The notes beneath the pieces were generated by a model. The model was not told where the DNA came from. It worked only from the letters and a program-made list of their open reading frames with translations, and did no database searches. A DNA stretch of 64,000 nt from positions 1-64,000 of the forward strand of contig NZ_JAQGJV010000088.1 of NCBI RefSeq assembly GCF_028290435.1, written 5' to 3'. Positions 10,181-18,845 of this stretch are shown piece after piece. The position numbers and the translations under genes are program-made. Position 1 is the stretch's first letter, and each line of letters begins with the position of its first letter. The stretch comes from Devosia sp. (GTDB lineage Bacteria > Pseudomonadota > Alphaproteobacteria > Rhizobiales > Devosiaceae).

Positions 10181-10963
10181 ATGACCAACCGTCGTAACCT
10201 TGTCATCGGCATGGCTGCATTACCGCTCGCAACTTTAGTCGCCGGGGCACTGGGCCCCGTCTTTGCCCAAACGGAGGCCGCTTTGGACGGCGATACACTC
10301 ACCACCTCCGATGGCGATGTCACCATCCATCCGGTCAGCCATGCCAGCCTCCTGCTCGGCTGGAAGGACCAGGTCATCTATGTCGATCCCGTCGGCGGCG
10401 CCGCAGCCTATGACGGCCTGCCCAAAGCCACCGCCATCCTGATAACCCACGGTCATGGCGACCATTTCGATGTGCCCACGCTCGAGGCCATTGCCGGCAG
10501 CGCCCCGATCATCACCACCAAAGAGGTGTTCGATAAGCTGCCCGAAGCCCTCAAGGCCAATGCCAAGGCGCTCGCCAACGGCGACAAGGGCACGCTGGTC
10601 GATATTCCAGTCGAAGCTATCCCGGCGCACAACACCACGGCCGACCGCATGCAGTATCACCCCGTCGGCGTCGGCAATGGCTACCTGCTCACCTTTGGGG
10701 ACAAGACCGTCTACGTCGCCGGCGATACCGAACCCACCCCCGAAATGCTGGCGCTCAAGAACATCGCCGTCGCCTTCCTGCCGATGAACCTGCCCTATAC
10801 CATGACCCCCGAGCAGGCCGCCGAGGCCGTCAACACCTTCAAGCCCGCCGTCGTCTACCCCTACCACTACAAGGGCAGCGACGTTGAAGCCTTCAAGGCC
10901 GCCGTCGGCCCCGACACCGAGGTACGCCTGCGCGAATGGTATCCCGCCGGGTCGGGTGCTTGA
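10181..10963 (+). CDS. Exported metallo-beta-lactamase-fold metal-dependent hydrolase
   Basis: A 260-residue protein with a Tat-like leader (N-R-R-N-L-V-I-G-M-A-A-L then A-Q-T) and an MBL fold. The metal motif H-G-H-G-D-H-F-D is present, with later His and Asp ligands at A-G-D-T-E-P and Y-P-Y-H-Y-K. It resembles the UlaG/UPF0173 branch rather than true beta-lactamases. ATG at 10181 follows AAGGA at a good distance; TTG at 10175 is an alternative. Substrate unknown; the leader places it outside the cytoplasm, which is unusual for this branch. Confidence 0.85.
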   Translation: MTNRRNLVIGMAALPLATLVAGALGPVFAQTEAALDGDTLTTSDGDVTIHPVSHASLLLGWKDQVIYVDPVGGAAAYDGLPKATAILITHGHGDHFDVPTLEAIAGSAPIITTKEVFDKLPEALKANAKALANGDKGTLVDIPVEAIPAHNTTADRMQYHPVGVGNGYLLTFGDKTVYVAGDTEPTPEMLALKNIAVAFLPMNLPYTMTPEQAAEAVNTFKPAVVYPYHYKGSDVEAFKAAVGPDTEVRLREWYPAGSGA

Positions 10964-10975
10964 CGCTTCAGAGTA

Positions 10976-11004
10976 TTGACTCTTGGGGCTTTTGCCCCGA
11001 TAAG
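10976..11004 (+). promoter_or_regulatory. Candidate promoter of rplU-rpmA with hairpin spacer
   Basis: TTGACT (10976-10981) and GATAAG (10999-11004) are separated by exactly 17 bases, close to sigma-70 consensus. The spacer itself is an inverted repeat, GGGGC-TTTT-GCCCC. It would give a leader of about 190 bases before rplU. The same hairpin might instead help end transcription of the preceding hydrolase gene. Confidence 0.4.
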
Positions 11005-11196
11005 CCGCCTCGGAATGCGTGCCAATTCAACTTGGCGCGCTTCTTTGGTTTATCAAACCGCTGCTTGAGGCTGCCCGCCGGACCCGTCCGGCACCAGTTC
11101 GAAGACCGCAGGACCGGACGAAAGTTCAAGGGCTCATCTGCGGCGCCGTAAAGCGCGACACAAAGGGACCGGGCGTTTGCAACGCCTGGCGCAGAT

Positions 11197-11772
11197 ATGA
11201 CTTTCGCCGTGATCAAAACCGGTGGCAAGCAGTACAAGGTTGCCGCCAACGACGTTATCAAGATTGAAAAGCTCGATGCCGAAGCCGGCTCCATCGTCAC
11301 CTTCGACCAGGTGCTGATGATCGGTGACGAAATCGGCGCTCCGCTGATCGAAGGCGCGCTCGTCGCTGCCGAACTGCTCGATACTAAGAAGCAGAAGACG
11401 GTCATCATCTTCAAGAAGAACCGTCGCCACAATTATCGCCGCCGCAACGGCCACCGCCAGTTGCTGTCGACCGTGCGCATCACCGAAATCCTGACCGGCG
11501 GCGCCAAGCCGACCGTCCAGGCCGCCGCCAAGGTGGAAGCCCCAGCGGCCGTTGTCTCGGTCAAGCCGGCCAAGGCCCGCGCAGCCGCCAAGGCCGCCGC
11601 TGCCCAGACCGAAGCTGCAGCACCCGTCGCAGCCAAGCCCGCCAAGGCTGCTGCCGCGCCCAAGAAGGCAGCGCCGAAGAAGGCCGCCGCCACTGAAACC
11701 GAAGCCGCCGCTGAAAAGCCGGCGAAGAAGGCCCCGGCCAAAAAAGCCGCTCCCAAGGCCGATCAGGAATAA
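11197..11772 (+). CDS. rplU: 50S ribosomal protein L21 with long Ala/Lys/Pro-rich tail
   Basis: Residues 1 to about 103 are a normal L21 ([13 protein letters not shown] at the start; [16 protein letters not shown] in the rRNA-binding part). A tail of about 88 residues made almost only of Ala, Lys, Pro and Glu follows, taking the protein to 191 residues instead of the usual 100-110. The tail is low-complexity and probably disordered. rpmA follows 12 bases later, the standard pairing. Confidence 0.97.
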   Translation: MTFAVIKTGGKQYKVAANDVIKIEKLDAEAGSIVTFDQVLMIGDEIGAPLIEGALVAAELLDTKKQKTVIIFKKNRRHNYRRRNGHRQLLSTVRITEILTGGAKPTVQAAAKVEAPAAVVSVKPAKARAAAKAAAAQTEAAAPVAAKPAKAAAAPKKAAPKKAAATETEAAAEKPAKKAPAKKAAPKADQE

Positions 11773-11784
11773 GGAAGAAGCACC

Positions 11785-12051
11785 ATGGCACATAAGAAAG
11801 CAGGCGGTTCATCCCGCAACGGTCGCGATACCGCCGGCCGTCGTCTTGGCGTCAAGAAGTTCGGTGGCGAAGCTGTCATCGCCGGCAATATCCTGATCCG
11901 CCAGCGCGGCACCAAGTGGCATCCCGGTACCGGCGTTGGCCTGGGCAAGGACCACACCATTTATGCACTCGTCGACGGCAAGGTTGCGTTCCGCACCAAG
12001 GCGAACTCGCAAGTCTTCGTGTCGGTCGAGCCGGCAATGGCCGCCGAATAA
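11785..12051 (+). CDS. rpmA: 50S ribosomal protein L27
   Basis: An 88-residue L27 with the conserved start [14 protein letters not shown], which reaches the peptidyl-transferase centre, and [14 protein letters not shown]. No N-terminal pro-sequence of the Firmicutes type is present. Co-transcribed with rplU and followed by a strong terminator. Confidence 0.98.
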   Translation: MAHKKAGGSSRNGRDTAGRRLGVKKFGGEAVIAGNILIRQRGTKWHPGTGVGLGKDHTIYALVDGKVAFRTKANSQVFVSVEPAMAAE

Positions 12052-12125
12052 CCCGGCTTGGTCTGACAAACCGCGGCCGGGTGACCTGTTCCCCGGTTTG
12101 ACGTTTGCCAAACCCATTTGATTGA

Positions 12126-12160
12126 GGGGAACCGGTCACCGGTTCCCCTCTTTCGTTTTG
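12126..12160 (+). terminator. Rho-independent terminator after rpmA
   Basis: GGGGAACCGG (12126-12135) pairs with CCGGTTCCCC (12139-12148) around loop TCA, followed by TCTTTCGTTTT. It separates the ribosomal operon from the GNAT-obgE run. Confidence 0.85.
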
Positions 12161-12161
12161 G

Positions 12162-12704
12162 ATGCATCCCATGGCGAGCCTGCGCGACACACTTCCAGCA
12201 ACGATCCGCACCGAGCGGCTGCTTTTGCGCGCGCCGCGTTCGAGCGATCTCGCTGATCTGGTTGCGCTCGCGAACAACTGGAAGGTCATCGAGCCCACCG
12301 CCGTCATGCCATTCCCCTACGGCATTGCGGATGGCGAGCTGTTCCTCTCCTCGCTCGATGACCCCGCCAAGCCCCGCGCCTATGCGATGACCGGCACCGA
12401 TGACCGCCTGATGGGCATCATCAGCCTCAAGATCGAGCCCGGCCAGCCGCCCGAACTCGGCTATTGGCTGGGTGAGCCCTTCTGGGGCCAGGGCTTTGCG
12501 CCCGAGGCCGCCATCGGCCTGCTCGACGCCGTGCGCGCCAGCGGCCTCGCGCCCGTGGTCAAGGCCCGCGTCCTCGCCAGCAACCCCGCCTCGGCTCGCG
12601 TGCTGGAAAAAGCCGGCTTCACCATCACCGAGCACACGCACAGCGTCGTCGAGCGCCATCGCGGCAAGCCCCTCCTGGTCCTGAGCTGGAGCGCCGCGCC
12701 ATGA
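12162..12704 (+). CDS. GNAT-family N-acetyltransferase (RimJ/RimL-like), first of a pair
   Basis: A 180-residue acetyltransferase of the Acetyltransf_3 type: T-E-R-L-L-L-R-A-P near the start, the acetyl-CoA region G-Y-W-L-G-E-P-F-W-G-Q-G-F-A-P-E-A, and N-P-A-S-A-R-V-L-E-K-A-G-F. ATG at 12162 or 12171 could be the start. It overlaps the next GNAT gene by the ATGA tetranucleotide. Possible substrates are ribosomal-protein N-termini or small molecules; position between rpmA and obgE is suggestive only. Confidence 0.85.
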   Translation: MHPMASLRDTLPATIRTERLLLRAPRSSDLADLVALANNWKVIEPTAVMPFPYGIADGELFLSSLDDPAKPRAYAMTGTDDRLMGIISLKIEPGQPPELGYWLGEPFWGQGFAPEAAIGLLDAVRASGLAPVVKARVLASNPASARVLEKAGFTITEHTHSVVERHRGKPLLVLSWSAAP

Positions 12705-13234
12705 CCAGCCTCGCCACCCGCCGCTTTATCCTGCGCCAGCCCGCCACGGGCGATGCCGAACCGATCGCGCGCTATCTCAACGACTTCGACGTTGCGGGAA
12801 ACCTGGCGCGTGTGCCTTTCCCCTATCACCTGGCCGATGCCCGCGCCTGGCTCAAGACCCGGCGCCCCGGCCTGCCAATCGAAGAGACCAATTTCGCCAT
12901 CGACCTGCCCGGCATCGGCTTTGCCGGCCAGATCGGCTTTCATCGCGGCGCCACCGGCACCATATTGGGCTATTGGCTGGGCAAGCCGTTCTGGGGCCAG
13001 GGCATCATGACCGAGGCGGTGATCGCCAGCCTCGACTGGTACTTTCGCGCCTCGGGCGCAGCCGAAGTGATTTCCGGCGTCTTTGCCTTCAACGAGGCGT
13101 CTCTCGCCATCCAAACCAAGCTCGGGTTTACCCAAACCGGACGCTCCACCCTGCTCTGCCTTGCGCGTAACGCCGAGGTGGAGCATATCGACACAATCAT
13201 CACGCGGGCCGCGTGGACTGGAAGACCGCAATGA
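12701..13234 (+). CDS. GNAT-family N-acetyltransferase, second of a pair
   Basis: A 177-residue protein with the same architecture as its neighbour ([39 protein letters not shown]). The two are probably tandem duplicates that have diverged. ATGA overlaps join it to the GNAT before and to obgE after, so all three should be translated from one mRNA. Confidence 0.85.
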   Translation: MTSLATRRFILRQPATGDAEPIARYLNDFDVAGNLARVPFPYHLADARAWLKTRRPGLPIEETNFAIDLPGIGFAGQIGFHRGATGTILGYWLGKPFWGQGIMTEAVIASLDWYFRASGAAEVISGVFAFNEASLAIQTKLGFTQTGRSTLLCLARNAEVEHIDTIITRAAWTGRPQ

Positions 13235-14274
13235 AATTTCTCGATCAAGCCAAGGTCTATGTCCGTTCGGGCGATGGCGGCGCCGGCGCCGTCTCGTTCC
13301 TGCGTGAAAAATTCGTCGAATTCGGCGGCCCCAATGGCGGCAATGGCGGGCGCGGCGGTGACGTCGTCATCGAATGCGTCGACGGCCTCAACACGCTGAT
13401 CGATTACCGCTACCAGCAGCATTTCAAGGCCAAGATCGGCACCCATGGCATGGGCAAGGACCGCGCCGGCGCCCATGGCGAGGACACGGTGCTGCGCGTC
13501 CCCGTCGGCACCCAGATTTTCGAGGACGACAACGAAACCCTGATCGCCGACATGACCGAGGTCGGTCAGCGCGTCGTGCTGCTCAGTGGCGGCAATGGCG
13601 GCTTCGGCAATGCTCACTTCAAGACTTCCGCCAACCAGGCCCCGCGCCATGCCAATCCGGGCATTCCGGGGGTGGAAAAGTGGATCTGGCTGCGCCTCAA
13701 GCTGATCGCTGACGCCGGCCTCGTCGGCCTGCCCAATGCCGGCAAGTCGACCTTCCTCGCCGCCGTCTCCGCCGCCAAGCCCAAGATCGCGGCGTACCCC
13801 TTCACCACGCTCCATCCCAATCTGGGCGTCGTCTCCATCGGTGAGCGCGATTTCGTGCTAGCCGATATTCCCGGCCTGATCGAAGGCGCCAGCGAAGGCG
13901 CCGGCATCGGCGACCGCTTCCTCGGCCATGTCGAGCGCTGCGGCGTGCTGGTGCACCTGATCGACGGCACCGAAGCCGATATCAAGACCGCCTACACCAC
14001 CATCCGCTCCGAGCTCGCCGCCTATGACGAGCGCCTGGCCGAAAAGCCCGAATTGGTCGTGCTCAACAAGATCGACGCCATCGATCCCGACGAGCTCAAG
14101 GAAAAGCTGAAAATCCTCAAGAAGGTCAGCAAGCAGGACGTCATGCTGGTCTCGGGCGTCACCGGCAAGGGCACCGACCTCGTGCTCTACGCCATCGTCG
14201 ACACCCTCGACGCCACCAAAGCCGCCAAGCTCGAGGCTGCCCGGCGCAAGGCCGAACCCAATTGGGCGCCGTGA
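13231..14274 (+). CDS. obgE: Obg-family GTPase ObgE
   Basis: A 347-residue GTPase tied to 50S assembly and stress control. The glycine-rich Obg domain (about 1-158) includes [14 protein letters not shown]. The G domain has G1 [10 protein letters not shown]3 D-I-P-G-L-I-E-G-A and G4 N-K-I-D. The C-terminal tail is short and basic. ATG at 13231 overlaps the GNAT stop (ATGA). Confidence 0.97.
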   Translation: MKFLDQAKVYVRSGDGGAGAVSFLREKFVEFGGPNGGNGGRGGDVVIECVDGLNTLIDYRYQQHFKAKIGTHGMGKDRAGAHGEDTVLRVPVGTQIFEDDNETLIADMTEVGQRVVLLSGGNGGFGNAHFKTSANQAPRHANPGIPGVEKWIWLRLKLIADAGLVGLPNAGKSTFLAAVSAAKPKIAAYPFTTLHPNLGVVSIGERDFVLADIPGLIEGASEGAGIGDRFLGHVERCGVLVHLIDGTEADIKTAYTTIRSELAAYDERLAEKPELVVLNKIDAIDPDELKEKLKILKKVSKQDVMLVSGVTGKGTDLVLYAIVDTLDATKAAKLEAARRKAEPNWAP

Positions 14275-14302
14275 TGCAAGATCGTGCCATCACGCCCTCC
14301 TA

Positions 14303-14408
14303 CCTCCCCCATCGAGGGGGAGGTTTCTCTCCACTCTTAGGACTGGATCGGGCCACATCCACCGGCGGACACCTCCCCCTTGATGGGGGAGGCTGGGAGG
14401 GGGTGACT
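14303..14408. repeat. REP/BIME-like palindromic element, copy 1
   Basis: Two hairpins, CCTCCCCC-ATCGA-GGGGGAGG (14303-14323) and CCTCCCCC-TTGAT-GGGGGAGG (14372-14392), flank a core that contains CTCCACTCTTAG, the reverse of the AGAGTGGAG core seen in the other copies. It fills the obgE-proB gap. Confidence 0.8.
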
Positions 14409-14428
14409 CGCGGTTCCCACTATATGCA

Positions 14429-15562
14429 ATGAATCCCCTCGCCCCCTACCGCCGCCTGACCATCAAAATCGGCTCCGCTCTCCTCGTCGATAGCGCCAGC
14501 GGCAAACTCCGCTCGTCCTGGCTCGCCGACCTGTCCGAGGACATCGCCGCCCTCAAAGCCGCCGGCACCGAGATCGTCATCGTCTCCTCTGGCGCCATCG
14601 CCCTTGGTCGGCGCCTCCTCAAGCTCGACGCCATCGCCCTCCCCCTTGAGCAATCCCAAGCCGCCGCCAGCGCCGGCCAGATCGCCCTCAGCCAGGCCTG
14701 GGCCGAAGCGCTCGGCCGCCACGGCATCGTCACCGGGCAGATCCTGATCACCCCCAATATCACCGAGGAGCGCCGCTACTACCTCAACGCGCGCACCACC
14801 ATCGCCACCCTGCTGTCGCTCGGCGCCGTCCCCATCATCAACGAAAACGACAGCGTCGCCACCGCCGAAATCCGCTATGGCGACAACGACCGCCTCTCGG
14901 CCCGCGTCGCCACCATGATCGAGGCCGATTGCCTGGTGCTGCTGTCCGACGTGGACGGCCTCTATACCGCCCCGCCCGCCAAAGACCCCAACGCAACCCA
15001 CCTGCCCGAAATCGCCAGCATCACCCCCGCCATCGAAGCGATGGCGGGCGGCGCGGCGAGCCACCTGTCGCGCGGCGGCATGACCACCAAGGTCGAGGCC
15101 GGCAAGATCGCGACGCAAGCCGGTACCGCCATGATCATCGCCAAGGGCACCGAAAACCACCCCCTCAAGGCCCTGACCGAAGGCGCCCGCCACACCCTGT
15201 TCCACCCCGCCCAATCCCGTGCCCAGGCGCGAAAACGCTGGATCATGGGCACGCTGGCCGTCGCCGGCACCCTGCAAGTCGATGCCGGCGCCGCCCGCGC
15301 TTTGCTCACCGGCAAGTCGCTGCTCCCCATTGGCGTCACCCAGGTCAAGGGCGCCTTCGATCGCGGCGATGCCATCGCCATCACCGATCCCGATGGTCAC
15401 GAAATCGCCCGCGGTCTCGTCGGTCTCGATAGCGAGGAAGCCCGCCTCGTCATGGGCAAGCGCGGCCCTACCGTGGTTGAACTGCTGGGCGTGGGCAATC
15501 GCAGCGAGCTTGTGCATCGCGACAATATGGTCATGGTATCAAAATCAGGAGAGGTTCTATGA
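14429..15562 (+). CDS. proB: Glutamate 5-kinase
   Basis: A 377-residue enzyme for the first step of proline synthesis, glutamate to glutamyl-5-phosphate with ATP. The amino-acid kinase domain starts [12 protein letters not shown], with V-S-S-G-A-I-A-L-G and [10 protein letters not shown]-terminal PUA domain (about 280-370) is present, as in the longer proline-feedback-regulated form. The stop overlaps proA by ATGA. Confidence 0.97.
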   Translation: MNPLAPYRRLTIKIGSALLVDSASGKLRSSWLADLSEDIAALKAAGTEIVIVSSGAIALGRRLLKLDAIALPLEQSQAAASAGQIALSQAWAEALGRHGIVTGQILITPNITEERRYYLNARTTIATLLSLGAVPIINENDSVATAEIRYGDNDRLSARVATMIEADCLVLLSDVDGLYTAPPAKDPNATHLPEIASITPAIEAMAGGAASHLSRGGMTTKVEAGKIATQAGTAMIIAKGTENHPLKALTEGARHTLFHPAQSRAQARKRWIMGTLAVAGTLQVDAGAARALLTGKSLLPIGVTQVKGAFDRGDAIAITDPDGHEIARGLVGLDSEEARLVMGKRGPTVVELLGVGNRSELVHRDNMVMVSKSGEVL

Positions 15563-16839
15563 GCGCAGTGTCATCGGTGACCGACATCGCCTCCACCATG
15601 GCCGAAATCGGCCGCAATGCCCGTGCCGCCGCGCGGGTGCTGGCCATTGCCTCGCCCGCCGCCAAGCGCACGGCCCTGCTCACCGCCGCCGGCGCCATCA
15701 ATGCCCATCGCAAGAAAATCCTTGCCGCCAACGTCAAGGATATCGAGGCCGCCACACTCAAGGGCATTTCCAGCGCCTTCCTCGATCGCCTGACCCTCAA
15801 CGATGACCGCATCGACGCCATGGTCGAGGGTCTCAAGACCATTGCCGAACTGCCCGACCCCGTCGGCACCGTCATCGCCGAATGGGACCGTCCCAACGGC
15901 CTGCATATTTCGCGCGTTCGTACCCCGCTCGGCGTCATCGGCGTGATCTTTGAATCGCGCCCCAATGTCACCGCCGATGCCGGCGCGCTTTGCATCAAGT
16001 CCGGCAATGCCGTCATCCTGCGCGGCGGTTCGGACAGCTTTCATTCCTCTCATGCCATCGTCGATTGCCTGCTCGATGGTCTTCACCTTGCCGGCCTGCC
16101 CACCGACGCCATCCAGCTCGTTCCCACCGTGGATCGCGCCGCCGTTGGCGAGATGCTCAAAGGCCTCGATGGCAATATCGACGTCATCGTCCCTCGCGGC
16201 GGCAAGACCCTGGTCGCCCGCGTCCAGGACGAAGCCCGCGTGCCCGTCTTCGCGCATCTCGAAGGCATCGTGCACATCTATATCGACGAGACCGCTGACC
16301 TGGAGAAAGCCGTCCCCGTCGTGCTCAACGCCAAGATGCGGCGCACCGGCGTCTGCGGTGCCGCCGAAACCATGCTTGTGCACAGGAACGTGGTTAGAAC
16401 GCACCTCAAGCCCATCATTGATGCGCTGGTGGAAAAAGGCTGCGAAATCCGCGGCGACGCTGCAGTGATGCGGCTGATCCCCGAAGCCAAACCCGCCACC
16501 GAGGAAGACTGGCACACCGAATACGAGGACGCCATCATCTCGGTGAAGGTCGTCGATAGCCTCGAGGAGGCCATCGCCCACATCGAACACTATTCCAGCC
16601 ACCACACCGAGGCCATCATCACCGAGGACCTGGGCGCGGTCGAAAAGTTTTTCAACGAGATCGACAGCGCCATCCTGCTCCACAACGCCTCGACTCAGTT
16701 CGCCGATGGCGGCGAATTCGGCTTTGGCGGCGAGATTGGCATCGCCACCGGCAAGATGCACGCCCGCGGCCCGGTCGGGGTCGAACAGCTCACCACCTTC
16801 AACTACCGCGTCCGCGGCGCCGGCCAGACGAGGCCGTGA
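15559..16839 (+). CDS. proA: Gamma-glutamyl phosphate reductase
   Basis: A 426-residue NADPH-dependent reductase for the second proline step. It belongs to the aldehyde-dehydrogenase superfamily, with [14 protein letters not shown] in the cofactor region and the catalytic cysteine in [11 protein letters not shown]. Length is normal. It is translationally coupled to proB. proC is not in the window. Confidence 0.97.
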   Translation: MSAVSSVTDIASTMAEIGRNARAAARVLAIASPAAKRTALLTAAGAINAHRKKILAANVKDIEAATLKGISSAFLDRLTLNDDRIDAMVEGLKTIAELPDPVGTVIAEWDRPNGLHISRVRTPLGVIGVIFESRPNVTADAGALCIKSGNAVILRGGSDSFHSSHAIVDCLLDGLHLAGLPTDAIQLVPTVDRAAVGEMLKGLDGNIDVIVPRGGKTLVARVQDEARVPVFAHLEGIVHIYIDETADLEKAVPVVLNAKMRRTGVCGAAETMLVHRNVVRTHLKPIIDALVEKGCEIRGDAAVMRLIPEAKPATEEDWHTEYEDAIISVKVVDSLEEAIAHIEHYSSHHTEAIITEDLGAVEKFFNEIDSAILLHNASTQFADGGEFGFGGEIGIATGKMHARGPVGVEQLTTFNYRVRGAGQTRP

Positions 16840-16871
16840 GTGACTGCGTTAATGTTTGACGTCGATCCGCG

Positions 16872-17013
16872 AGAGCCCCGATCCGGTCCCCTCCCCCTTG
16901 AGGGGAGGGCTAGGGTGGGGGGAACTGACAGCACGAGTGGAGATACATCCAAGTTGCCGCCACTCCTGCCGAACCTTCCCCCACCCCAACCCCTCCCCTC
17001 CAGGGGGAGGGGC
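16872..17013. repeat. REP/BIME-like palindromic element, copy 2 (long form)
   Basis: A left hairpin CCCTCCCC-CTTGA-GGGGAGGG (16889-16909) and a right hairpin at 16991-17011 stand as inverted arms, each followed outward-in by a GGGTGGGGG-type box, around a core with GAGTGGAG. The left flank GAGAGCCCCGATC-C-GGT is shared with the copy at 24.6 kb, so the whole 140-bp unit is one repeated element. Confidence 0.85.
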
Positions 17014-17032
17014 CAAGAGGCGTCCTGCCCCT

Positions 17033-17674
17033 TTGACCCACCGCCCCATCCTCCGCATTCCCGGCATCACCGAACTGCCGCCGTCTGGCGCCGGCATGCG
17101 CATTGGCCTGTTCGGCGGCAGCTTTAATCCCGTCCATGAGGGCCATCGCCTCGTCGCCGAGCAGACGCTGCAAAAGCTGCAGCTTGATGCCCTGTGGATT
17201 CTGGTCACCCCCGGCAACCCCCTCAAGAACCATGCCGATCTCGCCCCGCTGGCCGACCGCGTCGCCGCCACCCGCGCCATGATGGATCACCCCCGCATTC
17301 GCGTCACCGGCTTCGAGGCGGCCCACGGCTTCACCTATTCGTGGCAGACCATCATGTTCCTCAAAAAGACCATGCGGGACCGCCACTTCGTCTGGATCAT
17401 GGGCGCCGACAACCTGGTCAATTTCCACCGCTGGGAACGCTGGCGCGATATCGCCGCCATGCTGCCCATCGCCGTCTATGTCCGCCCGGGCTCCTCGCGC
17501 CGCGCCCCCGCCTCGCTGGCCGCCACCGCGCTGGCGAAATACCGCGTCGACGAGACCGATGCCGGGCGCCTGGCCATGCATGACGCCCCCGCCTGGACCT
17601 ACCTGCACGGACTGACCTCCTCGCTCTCCTCCTCGGCCATTCGGGCCCGTCGGCGCGGCAAGCAGACCATATGA
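17033..17674 (+). CDS. nadD: Nicotinate-nucleotide adenylyltransferase
   Basis: About 213 residues. NadD makes deamido-NAD from nicotinate mononucleotide and ATP. The nucleotidyltransferase motif G-L-F-G-G-S-F-N-P-V-H-E-G-H is near the N-terminus, W-I-M-G-A-D-N-L-V-N-F-H in the middle, and a C-terminal S-S-L-S-S-S-A-I-R replaces the usual ISST-x-IR. TTG at 17033 is chosen because R-I-P-G...G-A-G-M resembles the short lead segment seen in rhizobial NadD proteins; ATG at 17096 is the alternative. It starts only 20 bases after a REP-like element. Confidence 0.92.
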   Translation: MTHRPILRIPGITELPPSGAGMRIGLFGGSFNPVHEGHRLVAEQTLQKLQLDALWILVTPGNPLKNHADLAPLADRVAATRAMMDHPRIRVTGFEAAHGFTYSWQTIMFLKKTMRDRHFVWIMGADNLVNFHRWERWRDIAAMLPIAVYVRPGSSRRAPASLAATALAKYRVDETDAGRLAMHDAPAWTYLHGLTSSLSSSAIRARRRGKQTI

Positions 17675-17855
17675 GGCCGCCGCCTTGCACAAAGGCGCTA
17701 AAAAGCGCATATTGACGAAGTGTGACGATGATCACCAGAACGGGAACAGATCGCTTGTCGTTTGAAAAGACGCGCGTACATTCCGATCAACAACCAAGGA
17801 TGCTACCCCAACGCATGACTCATGCTCTTATGGCATGGGCGGAAGGCCATTGCTG

Positions 17856-18248
17856 ATGGCCGGTTTGCCCAACAATTCCGCTCCGGACACCGCGCCCACC
17901 ATGGCGGCTCCCCTGCGCCCCCTGATCGATGTGATCCTCGACTGCCTTGACGATGCCAAGGCCGAGGAGACTGTTGCCGTTGATATCACCGGCAAGTCGT
18001 CGCTGGCCGACCATATGGTCGTCACCTCCGGCCGCTCGCAGCGCCATGTCGGCGCCGTCGCCGACCAGATGGTCACCGCATTGCGCGAAGCCGGCTACGG
18101 CAAGCCGCGCATTGAAGGCCTGCCCCATTGCGATTGGGTCCTGGTCGATGCGGGCGACGTGATCGTCCACATTTTCCGCCCCGAAGTGCGCGAGTTCTAC
18201 AACATCGAAAAGATGTGGCAGGCCGATTTCGCCGCCGACGCCCACTGA
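17856..18248 (+). CDS. rsfS: Ribosome silencing factor RsfS
   Basis: About 130 residues. RsfS binds L14 and blocks joining of ribosomal subunits when nutrients are short. The conserved core is visible: A-E-E-T-V-A-V-D-I-T-G-K-S-S, D-H-M-V-V-T-S-G-R-S-Q-R-H, and W-V-L-V-D-A-G-D-V-I-V-H-I-F-R-P-E-V-R-E-F-Y. ATG at 17856 follows GGAAGG; an ATG at 17835 is possible. Placement between nadD and rlmH is the usual one. Confidence 0.95.
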   Translation: MAGLPNNSAPDTAPTMAAPLRPLIDVILDCLDDAKAEETVAVDITGKSSLADHMVVTSGRSQRHVGAVADQMVTALREAGYGKPRIEGLPHCDWVLVDAGDVIVHIFRPEVREFYNIEKMWQADFAADAH

Positions 18249-18256
18249 TCTAGCCG

Positions 18257-18739
18257 GTGCGTCTCAGCATCGCCGCCATCGGCCGCATGAAGGCCGGGCC
18301 CGAACGTGAACTGGTGGCGCGCTATCTCGATCGCGCCATCGGCGGCGGCAAGCCGCTGGCGCTGACCGGCTTCGACGTCATCGAACTCCCCGAATCCCGC
18401 GCTTCTTCATCGGCCTCCCGCAAGGCCGATGAAGCCAAGGCCCTGCGCGCCGCACTCCCCGAGGGCATAATCGTCGCCCTCGACGAACGCGGCAAATCCA
18501 TCGGCTCCGAGGCTTTTTCCGCCCTCATCGCCCGCTGGCGCGACGACGGCCGCCCCGCTGCCAGCTTCATCATCGGCGGCGCCGACGGCCTCGATCCCGC
18601 CTTCGTCGCCTCCGCCGACATGACCCTGAGCTTCTCCCCCCTCACCTGGCCCCACCAGATGGTGCGCATCATGCTGGCCGAACAGCTCTACCGCACCACC
18701 ACCATCCTGTCCGGCCACCCCTACCACCGCGGCGATTGA
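18257..18739 (+). CDS. rlmH: 23S rRNA (pseudouridine1915-N3)-methyltransferase
   Basis: A 160-residue SPOUT methyltransferase that acts on the assembled 70S ribosome. Motifs seen are F-I-I-G-G-A-D-G-L in the knotted SAM site and the C-terminal L-A-E-Q-L-Y-R-T...G-H-P-Y-H-R. It starts with GTG 8 bases after rsfS, so the two are co-transcribed. Confidence 0.96.
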   Translation: MRLSIAAIGRMKAGPERELVARYLDRAIGGGKPLALTGFDVIELPESRASSSASRKADEAKALRAALPEGIIVALDERGKSIGSEAFSALIARWRDDGRPAASFIIGGADGLDPAFVASADMTLSFSPLTWPHQMVRIMLAEQLYRTTTILSGHPYHRGD

Positions 18740-18754
18740 CCACCCGAAATCCCC

Positions 18755-18780
18755 GCATGGTTAAATTTCATTAACCTGCG
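18755..18780. promoter_or_regulatory. AT-rich inverted repeat, CtrA-like box or terminator
   Basis: GGTTAA (18759-18764) and TTAACC (18771-18776) are separated by 6 bases; the outer bases CGCA and TGCG also pair. TTAA-spacer-TTAAC resembles the CtrA box of alphaproteobacteria, though the usual spacer is 7. It lies 70 bases before a cell-division-type envelope gene. GTTTTCC follows on the plus strand, so it may instead be the rlmH terminator. Confidence 0.4.
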
Positions 18781-18845
18781 GTTTTCCTCGGTCTTGCTAT
18801 GGTGCGAACACTGATTCGGGGCTGCGCCCCATGGATGGAGTAGGC

